Below the pieces are notes generated by a model that saw nothing but the letters and a program-made list of their open reading frames with translations, was not told the DNA's origin and ran no database searches. Positions 16,962-26,581 of a DNA stretch of 64,000 nt are shown here, piece by piece (the first letter of the stretch is position 1; each line of letters starts with the position of its first letter). The translations under genes were made by a program, and so were the position numbers. Source of the DNA: Bradyrhizobium zhengyangense (GTDB lineage: Bacteria > Pseudomonadota > Alphaproteobacteria > Rhizobiales > Xanthobacteraceae). The DNA is taken from NCBI RefSeq assembly GCF_022012435.1, contig NZ_JAKLUA010000007.1:310001-374000 (forward strand), read 5' to 3'.

Positions 16962-19376
16962 ATGTTTCGGGGGGAATGGTACTTGGACAAGGGCGAAAAT
17001 GATCTCAATGGTCGCTACGTCATTGAGCCCGTTGCCGCGAAGGGGGATTTGCAGGCCATCGGATCGTCGCTCGCATCTGACTCGCTTGGCTTCCGCGCGG
17101 CCGAGATCCTCGACAGACTCCGCAGCGGTATCGGTTTCCGCCTGCTGGCCGCCGTGCTGCTGTTCAGCTCGCTCGTCACGCTGACGCTGACCGCGCTTCA
17201 ACTTTACCTCGACTACGATCACGAGGTCGGTGTCATCGAGACGCGTCTCGACGAGATCGGCCGAAGCTACCTTGCGAGCCTGGGCGAGAGCCTTTGGGCG
17301 CTTGACCAGCACCAGCTCCAGCTTCAGCTCAACGGCATCCAGCGCCTGCCCGGTATCCGCGCGGTCGAGATCCGCGAGGTCATCGATCGTCCGGATCCGA
17401 TCCACATCTCCGTCGGCGACCGCAGCGCGCGCGCCAGCATCGCCCGCGATTATCCGCTCGATTACATGGTTCGCGGCACCAAGCGTCCGATCGGGATCCT
17501 TTATGTCGAAGCGACGCTCACCGAGGTCTACCAGCATCTGCTGAACCGGACGCTCGTCATCCTCGCGAGCCAGGCGGCCAAGACGTTTCTTGTCTCGCTC
17601 TTCATCCTCTACATCTTTCACGTCCTCGTCACCCGTCACCTCGTCACCATTGCCGCCTTTGTCGGAAGCTACAATCTTGCACGGCCGCCGCCGCCGTTGC
17701 AGCTGAGCAGGAGGGGTCCCGACAAGCCCGACGAGCTCGACCAGGTCGCGGATGCATTCAATGAGTTGTGCGCCAATTTGCAGCGCGCTTATGGCGATCT
17801 GCAGCAAGTGAACGCGCAGCTTCAGCAGGACCTCTTTGTGCGCCAGAAGGCCGAGCAGGACGCCCAGTTGAGCGAGCAGCGCTTTCGCGATTACGCGGAG
17901 ACGGCATCGGACTGGTTCTGGGAAACCGGACCGGATCATCATTTCACCTATATTTCGGAAAGACTGGATGCCTTCGGGATCGATCGAGCCGCGTTGATCG
18001 GCACGAGCCGCATCGACACCGCGATCAACAGCGGCGCCGAGCCGGAGAAATGGCGCGAGCATGAGGCGGTGCTGGAACGCCACGAGCCGTTCCGCAATTT
18101 CGAGTACACAAGGCGCGATCTGGCTGGTCGGCTGCGCCATGTCAGCATCAGCGGGCGACCCGTATTCGCACCCGACGGTCGCTTCCTCGGATATCGCGGC
18201 ACCGGCACCGACCTCACCGAGCAGCACGAGACCACCGAGAGGTTGCGCCAGTCCCAGAAGATGGACGCGATCGGCCAGCTCACCGGCGGTGTCGCTCATG
18301 ACTTCAACAATGTCCTGACGGTCATCACCGGTACCATCGAGATCATCCAGGAAGGCGTGGCCGACCGGCCTGAACTCGCCGCGATCGCCCACCTCATCGA
18401 CGAGGCGGCCGTGCGCGGCGCCGAGATCACATCGCAGCTTCTGACCTTCGCGCGCCGCCAGCCGTTGCAGCCGCGCGAGGTCGACATCAATGAACTGGTG
18501 CTCGACGTCTGCAAGCTGCTCAAGCCGATGCTCGGTGAGCACATCGAGATCGACACGTTGCTCGCGAGCGATGCGTGGTCTGCGCTGGCCGACCCGTCGC
18601 AGCTTTCGGCGGCGATCGTCAATCTCGCGATCAATGCAAGGGATGCCATGCCCGGCGGCGGCAAGCTGGTGCTCGAAAGCGCCAATGTGGTCATCGACGA
18701 CGCCGCTGCGTTCGATGACGGGGTGCGCGCCGGAGATTTCGTGATGATCGCGATCACCGACACCGGCCAGGGAATTCCACCCGATATCATCGATCGGGTG
18801 TTCGAGCCTTTCTTCACGACCAAAGGGGTCGGCCGCGGCACCGGGCTGGGGCTCGCGATGGTCTACGGGTTTGCCAGGCAGACCGGCGGCGCCGTGAAGA
18901 TCGAAAGCGAACAGGGGCGGGGCACCGTGGTCAGGCTTTATCTGCCACGCTCGGAGATCCGGGCCCCGGTGAAATCGGCATCCGCTCCGGCCATCGCTGC
19001 GATCGGCGGCCAGGAAACCATCCTGGTGGTCGAGGATGATCCGCTGGTGCAAGGCTATGTGATCGCCCAGCTCGGCGGCCTCGGCTACAAGACCCTGATC
19101 GCCAGCGACGCGGAGGCGGCGTTGGCGCTGGTCGACCAGGGCGCCGAGTTCGATCTTCTGTTCACCGACGTGGTCATGCCGGGCGGAATGAACGGGCGCG
19201 AACTGGCCGAAGCCGTGCTCGAGAGTCGCCCGGGGATGAAAGTGCTCTACACATCGGGCTACACCGATGAGTTCGTCCATGACGGACGCCTCGACACCGG
19301 CGTCGCCCTGCTGCGCAAGCCATACCGAAGGGCGGACCTCGCGCAGATGATCCGTGAGGTCCTCTCGGCAAAATGA
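16962..19376 (+). CDS. Hybrid sensor histidine kinase (PAS-HisKA-HATPase-receiver)
   Basis: Membrane sensor kinase of about 804 residues. TM1 (about residues 59-80) and TM2 (about 202-222) flank a roughly 120-residue periplasmic sensor region, followed by a coiled coil, a PAS domain (about 315-425), the HisKA dimer with His446 in GGVAHDFNNVLT, an HATPase with NARDAMPGGG, DTGQGIP and GTGLGLAMVYG, and a C-terminal receiver with Asp736 in LLFTDVVMPG and Lys in LRKPYR. The first ATG is 16962; a TTG at about 16983 with GGGGGG upstream is an alternative. The next gene encodes a periplasmic solute-binding protein that could present a ligand to it. Confidence 0.93.
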   Translation: MFRGEWYLDKGENDLNGRYVIEPVAAKGDLQAIGSSLASDSLGFRAAEILDRLRSGIGFRLLAAVLLFSSLVTLTLTALQLYLDYDHEVGVIETRLDEIGRSYLASLGESLWALDQHQLQLQLNGIQRLPGIRAVEIREVIDRPDPIHISVGDRSARASIARDYPLDYMVRGTKRPIGILYVEATLTEVYQHLLNRTLVILASQAAKTFLVSLFILYIFHVLVTRHLVTIAAFVGSYNLARPPPPLQLSRRGPDKPDELDQVADAFNELCANLQRAYGDLQQVNAQLQQDLFVRQKAEQDAQLSEQRFRDYAETASDWFWETGPDHHFTYISERLDAFGIDRAALIGTSRIDTAINSGAEPEKWREHEAVLERHEPFRNFEYTRRDLAGRLRHVSISGRPVFAPDGRFLGYRGTGTDLTEQHETTERLRQSQKMDAIGQLTGGVAHDFNNVLTVITGTIEIIQEGVADRPELAAIAHLIDEAAVRGAEITSQLLTFARRQPLQPREVDINELVLDVCKLLKPMLGEHIEIDTLLASDAWSALADPSQLSAAIVNLAINARDAMPGGGKLVLESANVVIDDAAAFDDGVRAGDFVMIAITDTGQGIPPDIIDRVFEPFFTTKGVGRGTGLGLAMVYGFARQTGGAVKIESEQGRGTVVRLYLPRSEIRAPVKSASAPAIAAIGGQETILVVEDDPLVQGYVIAQLGGLGYKTLIASDAEAALALVDQGAEFDLLFTDVVMPGGMNGRELAEAVLESRPGMKVLYTSGYTDEFVHDGRLDTGVALLRKPYRRADLAQMIREVLSAK

Positions 19377-19445
19377 TGCGCAAGATCTTGAGCAAGATCC
19401 TTTGAATGCCTGCGAGGCCAAGTACCGAATTTGCGAGAGCGCTTC

Positions 19446-20231
19446 ATGTCATCCTCTCATTCCTATGCATCCGAGGGCGGCTTGCGGAACTGCGGATCGT
19501 GTTTCCTGTTCGCGGCTCTCCTGCTGCTGGCGGTGTTGCCTCATCCTCTCCGCGCGGAGCCATTGCGTCCGTTCGTGATGGTGACGGACCAGCCGGAAAC
19601 CACATACGAAGGCAAATGGCAGCGGCTTGCCTACCAGGAGGCGTTCAGGCGGCTCGGCGTTCCGCTCGAGGTCGAGCTGATGCCGACGCAGCGGGTGAGC
19701 GCGATGGTCGATTCCGGCGCCGTTGACGGGCAGTTCATGCGCGTTCCCGCCTACGGGGAGACGCACCCCGACCAAGTGCGGGTCGACGAGTCGATCTACG
19801 AGGTGAGGTTTGCAATCTGGGCCAGCAATCCGGCGCTGACCTTGCCGCGTTTGGAGGATCTGACCGCGACGAACTGGATCGGCGTCTATCGACGCGGCGT
19901 CGAGCTGTGCCAGCGCTCGCTCTCGTCCCTGGTGCCGGAGACGCGCCTGACCAGCATCGCGACCGAATATGACGGGTTGCGCATGCTGCTAAGCGGCCGC
20001 GTCGATTTTTTTTGCGAGATCGATGCCGCGCTCCAGAGCGCCCTGTATTCGCCCGAATTCAAGGGCGTCACCTCGGTGCGGCCGCTGCTGACGATCGGCG
20101 ACCGGGTCGTGCTCTATCCATATCTGTACAAGACCAATGCCGACCTCGCGCCCCGCCTGGCTGCCGTTCTGCAGGAGATGAAGGCGGAGGGCCTGCTGGA
20201 ACGGTACAAGCAGGAAGCGCGCGAGAAGTGA
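19446..20231 (+). CDS. Orphan periplasmic solute-binding protein (SBP_bac_3-like)
   Basis: A 261-residue exported protein with a signal peptide ending in HPLRA, then a two-lobe binding fold like the amino-acid-binding proteins of ABC transporters (FVMVTDQPETTYEGKW at the start, VDFFCEIDAAL near the second lobe). No permease or ATPase gene lies nearby, which is unusual for a transporter component. Its position 70 bases after a hybrid kinase suggests a sensory role, but this is inference. ATG 19446 is preceded by GAGAG; the TTG at 19431 is less likely. Confidence 0.75.
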   Translation: MSSSHSYASEGGLRNCGSCFLFAALLLLAVLPHPLRAEPLRPFVMVTDQPETTYEGKWQRLAYQEAFRRLGVPLEVELMPTQRVSAMVDSGAVDGQFMRVPAYGETHPDQVRVDESIYEVRFAIWASNPALTLPRLEDLTATNWIGVYRRGVELCQRSLSSLVPETRLTSIATEYDGLRMLLSGRVDFFCEIDAALQSALYSPEFKGVTSVRPLLTIGDRVVLYPYLYKTNADLAPRLAAVLQEMKAEGLLERYKQEAREK

Positions 20232-20392
20232 TGGCAGAGAGTCATTTGATCGCTTGGATGGTCGTCGCCTCAGAATGATAACGGCTGCGTGGCTGCGATC
20301 ATGCGCAAACCCGCGCGATCGGCCTTTCTCGCGTGGCAACCGCCGTGCGCATCCGGTAGTTTAAGGCGCTTTCCACGGGAATCAGAGGGGCC

Positions 20393-21394
20393 ATGACGCC
20401 GATTGCGTTCAGCTTGCGCGGAACGGGGATGAGCCTTCCCAGTCAAAAAGTCAGCTCGGCCGCCCTTGATTGCGAGCTGGGAAAGCCGGACGGATGGCTC
20501 GAGGCGAATTGCGGCGTCAGGGAGCGGTTCGTTTGCGAGGCCGAGACGCAGGACGAGCTCGCGGCCAGTGCTGCCCGGGTCGCGCTCGGCGAAGCCGGTA
20601 TCGCGCCGTCTGCGATCGACCTCCTGATCTTCGCCAGCGCCGTTCCCAAATATTCCATTCCCATTACCGCACCGCTGATCGCGCGGCATCTCGGCATTCC
20701 ATCTGGTGCCTGTTCGACGCTCGACGTGAACTCGACCTGCCTCAGCTTCCTGTCCGGCTTCGACATGGCGACGCTGATGATCGCTACCGGGCGCTATCGC
20801 TGTGCCCTGGTCGTCTCGTCCGAGATGGCCTCGCGGGCGTTGCCGTGGCAGACCGATCCGGTCACCGCCGGATTGTTCGGCGATGGCGCCGCGGCCGCCG
20901 TGCTGGTCCGGCCCGATCAGGGCGAGGCAAGCCATGTCAGGGCCGTCAGGTTCGAGGTTCATCACGAAGGCTACGAGGTCTGCTCGCTGGCATCGGGCGG
21001 GACGGGGATCGACTTCGCGCGCGAGCCGGAGCGCTTTGCAGCGGGGCGCTTCTTCCAGATGAACGGCCGCGAGTTGTTCAAGCTGACCGCGGCCAAGTTT
21101 CCCGGCTTCGTCGACCAGCTACTCGAGAGTGCGGGCTGGACACGGGAGAGCGTCGATCTCGTCGTGCCGCATCAGGCCAGCCCGTTTGCGCTAGCCCACC
21201 TCGTCAAACGCTGCGGCTTTCCGCGCGACAAGGTCATCGATATCGTCGCCACCCATGGCAATCAGGTGGCCGCGTCGATCCCGACTGCGCTGCATGTTGC
21301 GCGGCAGCGGCAACGCATCATCAGGGGATCGCGCATCATCATGCTCGGCACCTCCGCCGGCGTGTCGTTCGGCGGCATTGCGATCGAGATCTAG
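20393..21394 (+). CDS. KAS III-like (FabH-type) beta-ketoacyl synthase
   Basis: Thiolase-fold condensing enzyme of 333 residues with the full Cys-His-Asn triad: Cys116 in DVNSTCLSFL, His260 in VPHQAS and Asn290 in THGNQVAASIP, plus GDGAAAAVL. It should join an acyl-CoA or acyl-ACP to malonyl-ACP or a second acyl group. Because it heads a cluster with an SDR, an adenylating enzyme and an ATP-grasp enzyme, it more likely serves a specialised pathway than housekeeping fatty acid synthesis. AGAGGGG precedes the ATG by three bases. The next gene follows with no gap. Confidence 0.9.
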   Translation: MTPIAFSLRGTGMSLPSQKVSSAALDCELGKPDGWLEANCGVRERFVCEAETQDELAASAARVALGEAGIAPSAIDLLIFASAVPKYSIPITAPLIARHLGIPSGACSTLDVNSTCLSFLSGFDMATLMIATGRYRCALVVSSEMASRALPWQTDPVTAGLFGDGAAAAVLVRPDQGEASHVRAVRFEVHHEGYEVCSLASGGTGIDFAREPERFAAGRFFQMNGRELFKLTAAKFPGFVDQLLESAGWTRESVDLVVPHQASPFALAHLVKRCGFPRDKVIDIVATHGNQVAASIPTALHVARQRQRIIRGSRIIMLGTSAGVSFGGIAIEI

Positions 21395-22369
21395 ATGTCG
21401 CGAATATTGGTGACCGGAGCGGGTGGGTTCCTCGGCCGTCGCGTGGCTTGCCATCTGGCTGCGCGCGGCCGTGAGGTGATCGCGCTCGGCCGGTCCGACT
21501 CGCTACGGGACGTTCTGCGCGGCGAGCGGATCACCGTAGAGACCTGCGATCTCGCCGATGCTGCATCATTGTCCGCGCTCGAGCTCGGGGATGTCGACGC
21601 AATCGTTCATTGCGCCGGCCTATCGTCGAATTGGGGACCGCGGCGTGATTTCGAGCGCAACAATGTCACGGCAACGGCCAATCTGCTGGCGCAGGCGCAA
21701 AAATGGCGCGCGGCGCATGTCGTCTATGTCTCATCGTCCAGCGTCTACTTCCGTTTTCGTGACGGGCTTGGTGTCAGCGAGGGATCTGCCCTCCCTGCAC
21801 CCATCAATCATTATGCCTGGAGCAAGGCTGCCGCTGAGCAGCTGGTTCGCTCCACGTCCGATCTGTCCTGGACCATCGTCCGTCCGCGCGGGATCTACGG
21901 GGCGGGCGACAAGGCGTTGCTGCCCCGCCTCCTGCGCGCAGCAAAACGCAGGCCGTTGCCGTCCTTCAACGGTGGGCGCGCAGTAATCGATCTCACTCAT
22001 GTCGACGATGTCGTGGCTGCGATCGCCTGCATTCTCGATGTCAAGGACAAGGCGTCAGGCGCGATCTACAATGTTTCCGGCGGTGAGGCGGTTTCGATCC
22101 GCGACATCATTACCCGCAGCGCTGCGCTCGCAGGCGTCGATGTGCGCTGGCGCGAGCTGTCCTGGCCGGTCGCGCTCACCGCCATCCGCGCGATCGAGGG
22201 CTTCCACAAGCTGTTCCGACCGCAGGTCGAACCTGTCGTGACGGCCTATTCGGCGGGACTGCTTGCCTTCAGTCAGACGCTCGATCTGTCGGCCATCCGC
22301 AAGGATCTCGGCTGGACACCGACCGTCGATTTCGCCGAGGGTCTGCGCCGGACGTTCGGAGGAGAGTAG
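21395..22369 (+). CDS. Extended SDR, NAD-dependent epimerase/3-beta-HSD family
   Basis: A 324-residue Rossmann oxidoreductase with GAGGFLGR at residues 8-15, Ser-rich catalytic strand VSSSSVY, and the Tyr140/Lys144 pair in YAWSK. The block VRPRGIYGAGDKALLPRLL and the later VDDVVAAI are typical of 3-beta-hydroxysteroid dehydrogenase/OleD-like enzymes, which reduce a beta-keto group. It starts at the base after the KAS stop, so translational coupling is likely. Reduction of the ketosynthase product is a reasonable but untested guess. Confidence 0.87.
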   Translation: MSRILVTGAGGFLGRRVACHLAARGREVIALGRSDSLRDVLRGERITVETCDLADAASLSALELGDVDAIVHCAGLSSNWGPRRDFERNNVTATANLLAQAQKWRAAHVVYVSSSSVYFRFRDGLGVSEGSALPAPINHYAWSKAAAEQLVRSTSDLSWTIVRPRGIYGAGDKALLPRLLRAAKRRPLPSFNGGRAVIDLTHVDDVVAAIACILDVKDKASGAIYNVSGGEAVSIRDIITRSAALAGVDVRWRELSWPVALTAIRAIEGFHKLFRPQVEPVVTAYSAGLLAFSQTLDLSAIRKDLGWTPTVDFAEGLRRTFGGE

Positions 22370-22374
22370 ACAGC

Positions 22375-23169
22375 ATGAAGCTGTTCAACAGCGCGCATAT
22401 CGATGTCTTCGCCGGTCTCGTCAAGCGCGGCGCCGGCTTGAGGCGCGCGCGGCTGACCGTGCGCTACGGCGTGATCGATCTCGGCGGGCGCGGGCTCTGC
22501 CTGGTCGATACCGGCGTTGGCCCTGAGGTGACGCAGGGGTCGCGCAGTGCCGCGTTGCGGCTCTATAGCGCGGTACTCCGCCCGCAACTGAATGCCGATG
22601 AGGCCGTGGAGAAGACGTTGCGCAATCTCGGCGTCGCGCCGGCCGATATCCGCCATGTCATCGTCACGCATTTTCATGCCGATCACGTGTCGAGCCTTCG
22701 GTTGTTCGCGAACGCCGCGTTCACCGCCTGGGGCGCGACGGCACGCGCCGTCATGGGCATGAGTACGGCCGCCGCCTTGCACAACGGGATCTTCAAGGAG
22801 TTGATCCCGCCCGACATCACGCAGCGATTGATCCCGGTCGAAGGGTTGGCGCGCGTGGCGACCGGCACCGTGCTCGGCGACGGCCATGATCTGTTCGGCG
22901 ATGGCTCTTATCTCGCAGTGCCGCTGCCGGGGCATGCCTTCGGCCATTTCGGCGTTTTTTGGCGTGAGGCTACCGGCCCCGTGATCTACGCCACCGATGC
23001 GGCATGGACGCGCGAGGCGCTGATGCAGGACAAGACACCGTGGATCTCCAGTGCCATCGTGTTCGACGATCGCGATGCCGGCCGCGACAGCCAGCGCCTG
23101 CTCAGGGCGTTCGCCGGGCAGGGCGGCAAAGTTCATCTCTGCCACGACGTCGACGAGCCGATATCGTGA
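22375..23169 (+). CDS. Metallo-beta-lactamase fold hydrolase
   Basis: A 264-residue MBL-fold enzyme with the metal motif THFHADH (His99, His101, Asp103, His104) and later ligands in PLPGHAFGHFG and ATDAAW. There is no signal peptide, so it acts in the cytoplasm, probably on an ester, thioester or lactone. GGAGGAG near the end of the SDR gene is its ribosome-binding site. It overlaps the next gene by one base (TGATG). Quorum-quenching lactonases share the fold, but nothing specific points to that here. Confidence 0.85.
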   Translation: MKLFNSAHIDVFAGLVKRGAGLRRARLTVRYGVIDLGGRGLCLVDTGVGPEVTQGSRSAALRLYSAVLRPQLNADEAVEKTLRNLGVAPADIRHVIVTHFHADHVSSLRLFANAAFTAWGATARAVMGMSTAAALHNGIFKELIPPDITQRLIPVEGLARVATGTVLGDGHDLFGDGSYLAVPLPGHAFGHFGVFWREATGPVIYATDAAWTREALMQDKTPWISSAIVFDDRDAGRDSQRLLRAFAGQGGKVHLCHDVDEPIS

Positions 23170-24449
23170 TGTCGCGGCTGGCTCTCGCTTCGGCCTATCT
23201 GCGCACGCGGTTGTTGCGGCGCTGGCTCACGAGCCGCAACAGGATCGAACGATGGCAGCAACCGCGCCTTGCGCGGCTCATGCACGATGCGACGCGGCAG
23301 GTCGCCTTCTATCGCGGCTTTCGCGACAAGGACTTGTCAGCTCTTCCTCTCGTCGACAAGCGCGAGGTAATGGCGCGCTTTCAGGATTTTAACCGTCTCG
23401 GTCTGATGGCAGCGCAGATCTGGAGCATGATCGATCGGGGCGAGGCGCCCAAAGGCTACGATGTCGGTTGCAGCACGGGTACCAGCGGGAATCAGGGCCT
23501 CTACCTGGTTTCTGACCAAGAGCGTTTCGTCTGGCTCGGCACCCTTGTCGCCAAGGCGATTCCTCTCTCTTTGCTGCGACAGCACCGCGTCGCCGTCGTG
23601 CTCCCGCGCTCGTCGCGGCTTTACGACGCCGCGAACGAATCGAAATTGCTGAAACTACGCTTCGTCGATCTCAGGCTCGGCCTGCAATCGGCCGCCGAGA
23701 CGCTCGCCGCGTTCAAGCCTGATGTCGTCGTTGCTCCGCCGAAAGCGTTGCGCTGGTTTGCGGAGAATGACGTCGCGATTGCGCCGCGCACGATGTTTTC
23801 GAGCGCGGAAGTGCTCGACCCGCCGGATAGGGAGGTGATCGAGCGCCGCTTCGGCCTGAACTTGCGGCAAATCTACATGGCGACGGAAGGCCTGTTCGGC
23901 GTCTCCTGCGAGCGCGGCACGTTGCATCTGGCGGAAGACGTCGTGCATTTCGAGTTCGAACCGGTAGCTGGCAGCCCCGATCTCGTTGTGCCTGTTGTGA
24001 CCGATTTCACGCGGCGCACGCAGATCATGGCGCGCTATCGCATGAACGATATCTTGCGCCTCGATTCCAGACGCTGCCCTTGTGGTTCGGCCCTGCAAGC
24101 CGTCGCGGAAGTGATCGGCCGTCGCGACGATGTCTTTGTTCTGCCGAACCGCGATGCGGCTAGGCCTGACGTCATGGTGACCCCGGATGTCCTGCGCAAC
24201 GCGGTGCTGGCGGCGGACCGTAGCATCGACGATTTCCGTATCCGGCAGACGGGCGAAAACCGGATCGACATCGTCCTGCCGCTTCACGTCGGCGTTTCCG
24301 CCACTGAGGGCGTGCGCACGGCGGTGCTGGTGGCATGCACGCAGCTCGAGGCGCGGCCCGTCGTCGAAATGCAGCACGAGGCCCTGCAGCCGCGCAACGA
24401 CGCAAAGCTTCGGCGCGTCGAAAATTGCTGGAAGCCGAGCGCCGCATGA
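23169..24449 (+). CDS. Adenylate-forming enzyme related to F390/phenylacetate-CoA synthetases
   Basis: A 426-residue protein of the short adenylating family that includes coenzyme F390 synthetase and PaaK. The phosphate-binding loop CSTGTSGNQG lies at residues 101-110. YMATEGLFG and YRMNDILRL correspond to later core motifs, and CPCGSALQ is the usual cysteine pair. It should activate a carboxylate as an acyl-AMP. The longer frame from 23004 overlaps the MBL gene, so ATG 23169 is used. It overlaps the ATP-grasp gene by four bases (ATGA). Confidence 0.82.
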   Translation: MSRLALASAYLRTRLLRRWLTSRNRIERWQQPRLARLMHDATRQVAFYRGFRDKDLSALPLVDKREVMARFQDFNRLGLMAAQIWSMIDRGEAPKGYDVGCSTGTSGNQGLYLVSDQERFVWLGTLVAKAIPLSLLRQHRVAVVLPRSSRLYDAANESKLLKLRFVDLRLGLQSAAETLAAFKPDVVVAPPKALRWFAENDVAIAPRTMFSSAEVLDPPDREVIERRFGLNLRQIYMATEGLFGVSCERGTLHLAEDVVHFEFEPVAGSPDLVVPVVTDFTRRTQIMARYRMNDILRLDSRRCPCGSALQAVAEVIGRRDDVFVLPNRDAARPDVMVTPDVLRNAVLAADRSIDDFRIRQTGENRIDIVLPLHVGVSATEGVRTAVLVACTQLEARPVVEMQHEALQPRNDAKLRRVENCWKPSAA

Positions 24450-25594
24450 GAAAGACCATCCTCATCACCGGAGCCCGGGCGCCGGCCGCCTTGCATCTGG
24501 CGCGTATCTTTTATCACGCCGGCCATCGTGTCGTCCTTGCCGATACGTTCCGCTATCCGATGTCGCGGGCGACGCGGATGAAGCATGCCTATGAGCAATT
24601 GCCGTCGCCACGGCAGGGCTTTTCGGACTATTGCGCGGCTGTGGCCGCGCTGGTTGCGCGCGAAGCGCCTGACGTCATCGTGCCGACTTGCGAAGAGGTG
24701 TTTTATCTCGCAGCGGTCCGCGACATCAGAGGCATCGACATCAAGTTTTTTGCGCCGCATTTCGACCTGCTTGCAAAAGTCCACAACAAGGCGGATTTCG
24801 CCGAGGTCGCCATGGGGCTCGGTGCCGATCCGCCGCCGACCGTGCGGCTCTGCTCGCGCGACGACCTGTCTGTTATGCCGCAGCCGGAAGGCCTGGTCCT
24901 GAAGCCTGCCTGGTCGCGGTTCGGATCACGCGTGCTGATCCGCCCCTCGCGCGCGGCGCTCGATGCGCTTTGCCCGACCGCGGCCGATCCCTGGGTCGCG
25001 CAAGCCTATCTGCCGGGCGAGGAGATCAGCGCCTATGCCGTCGCGGTCAATGGTCGGCTGGCGGCGTTTCAAAGCTACAAGCCGACCTATCGCGTCGGCC
25101 AAGGCGCAGGCGTTGCCTTCGCGCCGGTCGCTGATCCCGTTGCGCGAAAATTCGTTGACGGCCTGGTCGCGCGGCTGAACTGGACCGGACAGATATCGTT
25201 CGATTTTCGCCGCGACGCGCAAGGCGAACTGCACGTCATCGAATGCAATCCGCGCACGACGAGCGGCGTGCATTATTTCGGGCCGGCAGATGGTCTCGAC
25301 AAAGCCATTCTCGAAGGACGCGACGCACGCGCATCGTCGACGGCGCCGATGACGCTTCCCTTGGCCATGCTGGCCTATGGCTTGCCAGACGCCATCCGCA
25401 ATCGCGGCTTTGCACAGTGGCGACGCGATTTCGCCGGCATGCAGGACATCTCAGTCTGGCCCGGCGACCGCGGCCTGTTGTTGTCCCAATTGCGCGCGCT
25501 CGGCGAGATCGCCGTCCGCGCGCTGCGAAATGGCACGGGGCTGCTCGAGGCCTCGGTGCGCGACATCGAATGGGATGGCGAGCCGCTGGCGTGA
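24446..25594 (+). CDS. ATP-grasp ligase
   Basis: A 382-residue protein with an N-terminal Rossmann-like pre-grasp domain (TILITGARAPAALHLARIF) and an ATP-grasp core: GLVLKPAWSRFGSRV supplies the nucleotide-binding lysine, QAYLPGEEISAYAV follows, and the metal-binding block is LHVIECNPRTTSGVHYF. Family members join a carboxylate to an amine or thiol through an acyl phosphate. It is the last gene of the five-gene plus-strand group and is translationally coupled by ATGA to the adenylating enzyme. Three bases separate its stop from the convergent Rieske gene. Confidence 0.85.
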   Translation: MRKTILITGARAPAALHLARIFYHAGHRVVLADTFRYPMSRATRMKHAYEQLPSPRQGFSDYCAAVAALVAREAPDVIVPTCEEVFYLAAVRDIRGIDIKFFAPHFDLLAKVHNKADFAEVAMGLGADPPPTVRLCSRDDLSVMPQPEGLVLKPAWSRFGSRVLIRPSRAALDALCPTAADPWVAQAYLPGEEISAYAVAVNGRLAAFQSYKPTYRVGQGAGVAFAPVADPVARKFVDGLVARLNWTGQISFDFRRDAQGELHVIECNPRTTSGVHYFGPADGLDKAILEGRDARASSTAPMTLPLAMLAYGLPDAIRNRGFAQWRRDFAGMQDISVWPGDRGLLLSQLRALGEIAVRALRNGTGLLEASVRDIEWDGEPLA

Positions 25595-25597
25595 GGC

Positions 25598-26581
25598 TCA
25601 CAACTCCATGATGATGTCGAAAGGCGCATCCGCAACGGCGGGGCGCTCGCCACGCAAGATGGACTCGATACTTGGCCTGAGCACGTCGAGCCGGCAGATC
25701 ACGGGCCGCGCGCCCGGCGGCTTGTTGTCTCGCGCAGCCGTGAGAATGCGTTGATCCTGACGCAGCGCGATCATGAACAGCGGCTTGAACAGCATTGCTT
25801 TGATATATCCGAGCCCGCCTTGCATTGGTCCCGCCAGCACGCCGAAGCCGCGAACATGATCGTCGTCCTCCTGGCGCAGATGAAACGTCGTCGACAGGTT
25901 GATGCGGTCGCGTCCCCAGAACTCGAGCTCGGCGATCCCAGGCGCGACGAAGCGGCCGACGCTGATCGACCGTTCGCCTTCGAGCAGCCGGCTGATCAGG
26001 CCTTCCTGCCGCGGCTCTCCCTCGTAGCGCGCTTCGACCCAGCCATCGCCGCCCGTCACCGATACCTTGACCTTCCAGCGTCGGCTGCTTAGTCCGCGCA
26101 GCAGACCGCTGTGGGTGAAATGGGTGTGGGTGGCGTCGAGAATGTTTTCGGCGACGTCGAGCAGCGTCGAGCGAACGCGATTCTCGACAACACTGCTCAC
26201 AGTGCCCGGCCCTGACAGCACGCCTGCATAGGGTTCGCCGCGCTGGTCTCCCGGCGAAATGTAGATCAGGCCGTTCTGCTCGCGTACGGCATGCGCGGGC
26301 ACCGCGATGGTCGGCGTCTGCTCCAGGAGCCCCGGCATGCTGCGGCAGCGCCCGCCGCCGTCGAACCGCCAGCCGTGATAGGGGCACTCGATGGCGTCGT
26401 CGATCACCCGTCCCTGCGACAACGGCGCGAAGCGGTGCGGGCAGCGGTCAGTCAGGCAGTGCAGCGCCTTGCCGGACCGGAACAGGACGAAGGGCTGTCC
26501 GTCGAGCATGACGCGATGTGGTCTGGTGCCGACCTTGCGGCTCAGCGCAACCGCATGCCAGGTCGATGCCCTATCGGTCAT
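25598..26581 (-). CDS. Rieske non-heme iron oxygenase, alpha subunit type
   Basis: A 327-residue enzyme with an N-terminal Rieske [2Fe-2S] domain (Cys47-Pro-His49 and CPYHGW, Cys66/His69) and a C-terminal catalytic domain with the mononuclear iron motif ENILDATHTHFTH near residue 145. It would hydroxylate, demethylate or desaturate a small molecule, using electrons from a reductase not encoded here. It overlaps the upstream GNAT gene by four bases and converges on the ATP-grasp gene, so it plausibly tailors the product of the neighbouring cluster. Confidence 0.88.
   Translation of the reverse strand: MTDRASTWHAVALSRKVGTRPHRVMLDGQPFVLFRSGKALHCLTDRCPHRFAPLSQGRVIDDAIECPYHGWRFDGGGRCRSMPGLLEQTPTIAVPAHAVREQNGLIYISPGDQRGEPYAGVLSGPGTVSSVVENRVRSTLLDVAENILDATHTHFTHSGLLRGLSSRRWKVKVSVTGGDGWVEARYEGEPRQEGLISRLLEGERSISVGRFVAPGIAELEFWGRDRINLSTTFHLRQEDDDHVRGFGVLAGPMQGGLGYIKAMLFKPLFMIALRQDQRILTAARDNKPPGARPVICRLDVLRPSIESILRGERPAVADAPFDIIMEL

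Noticed and set aside
16767..19421. 884-codon frame on the minus strand opposite the hybrid kinase
   Set aside because: Antisense shadow; contains no recognisable domain and the plus-strand kinase motifs are complete.
22375..23169. MBL protein as a quorum-quenching lactonase
   Set aside because: The metal motif is shared by many hydrolases, and its place in a biosynthetic unit with translational overlap points to a pathway role instead.
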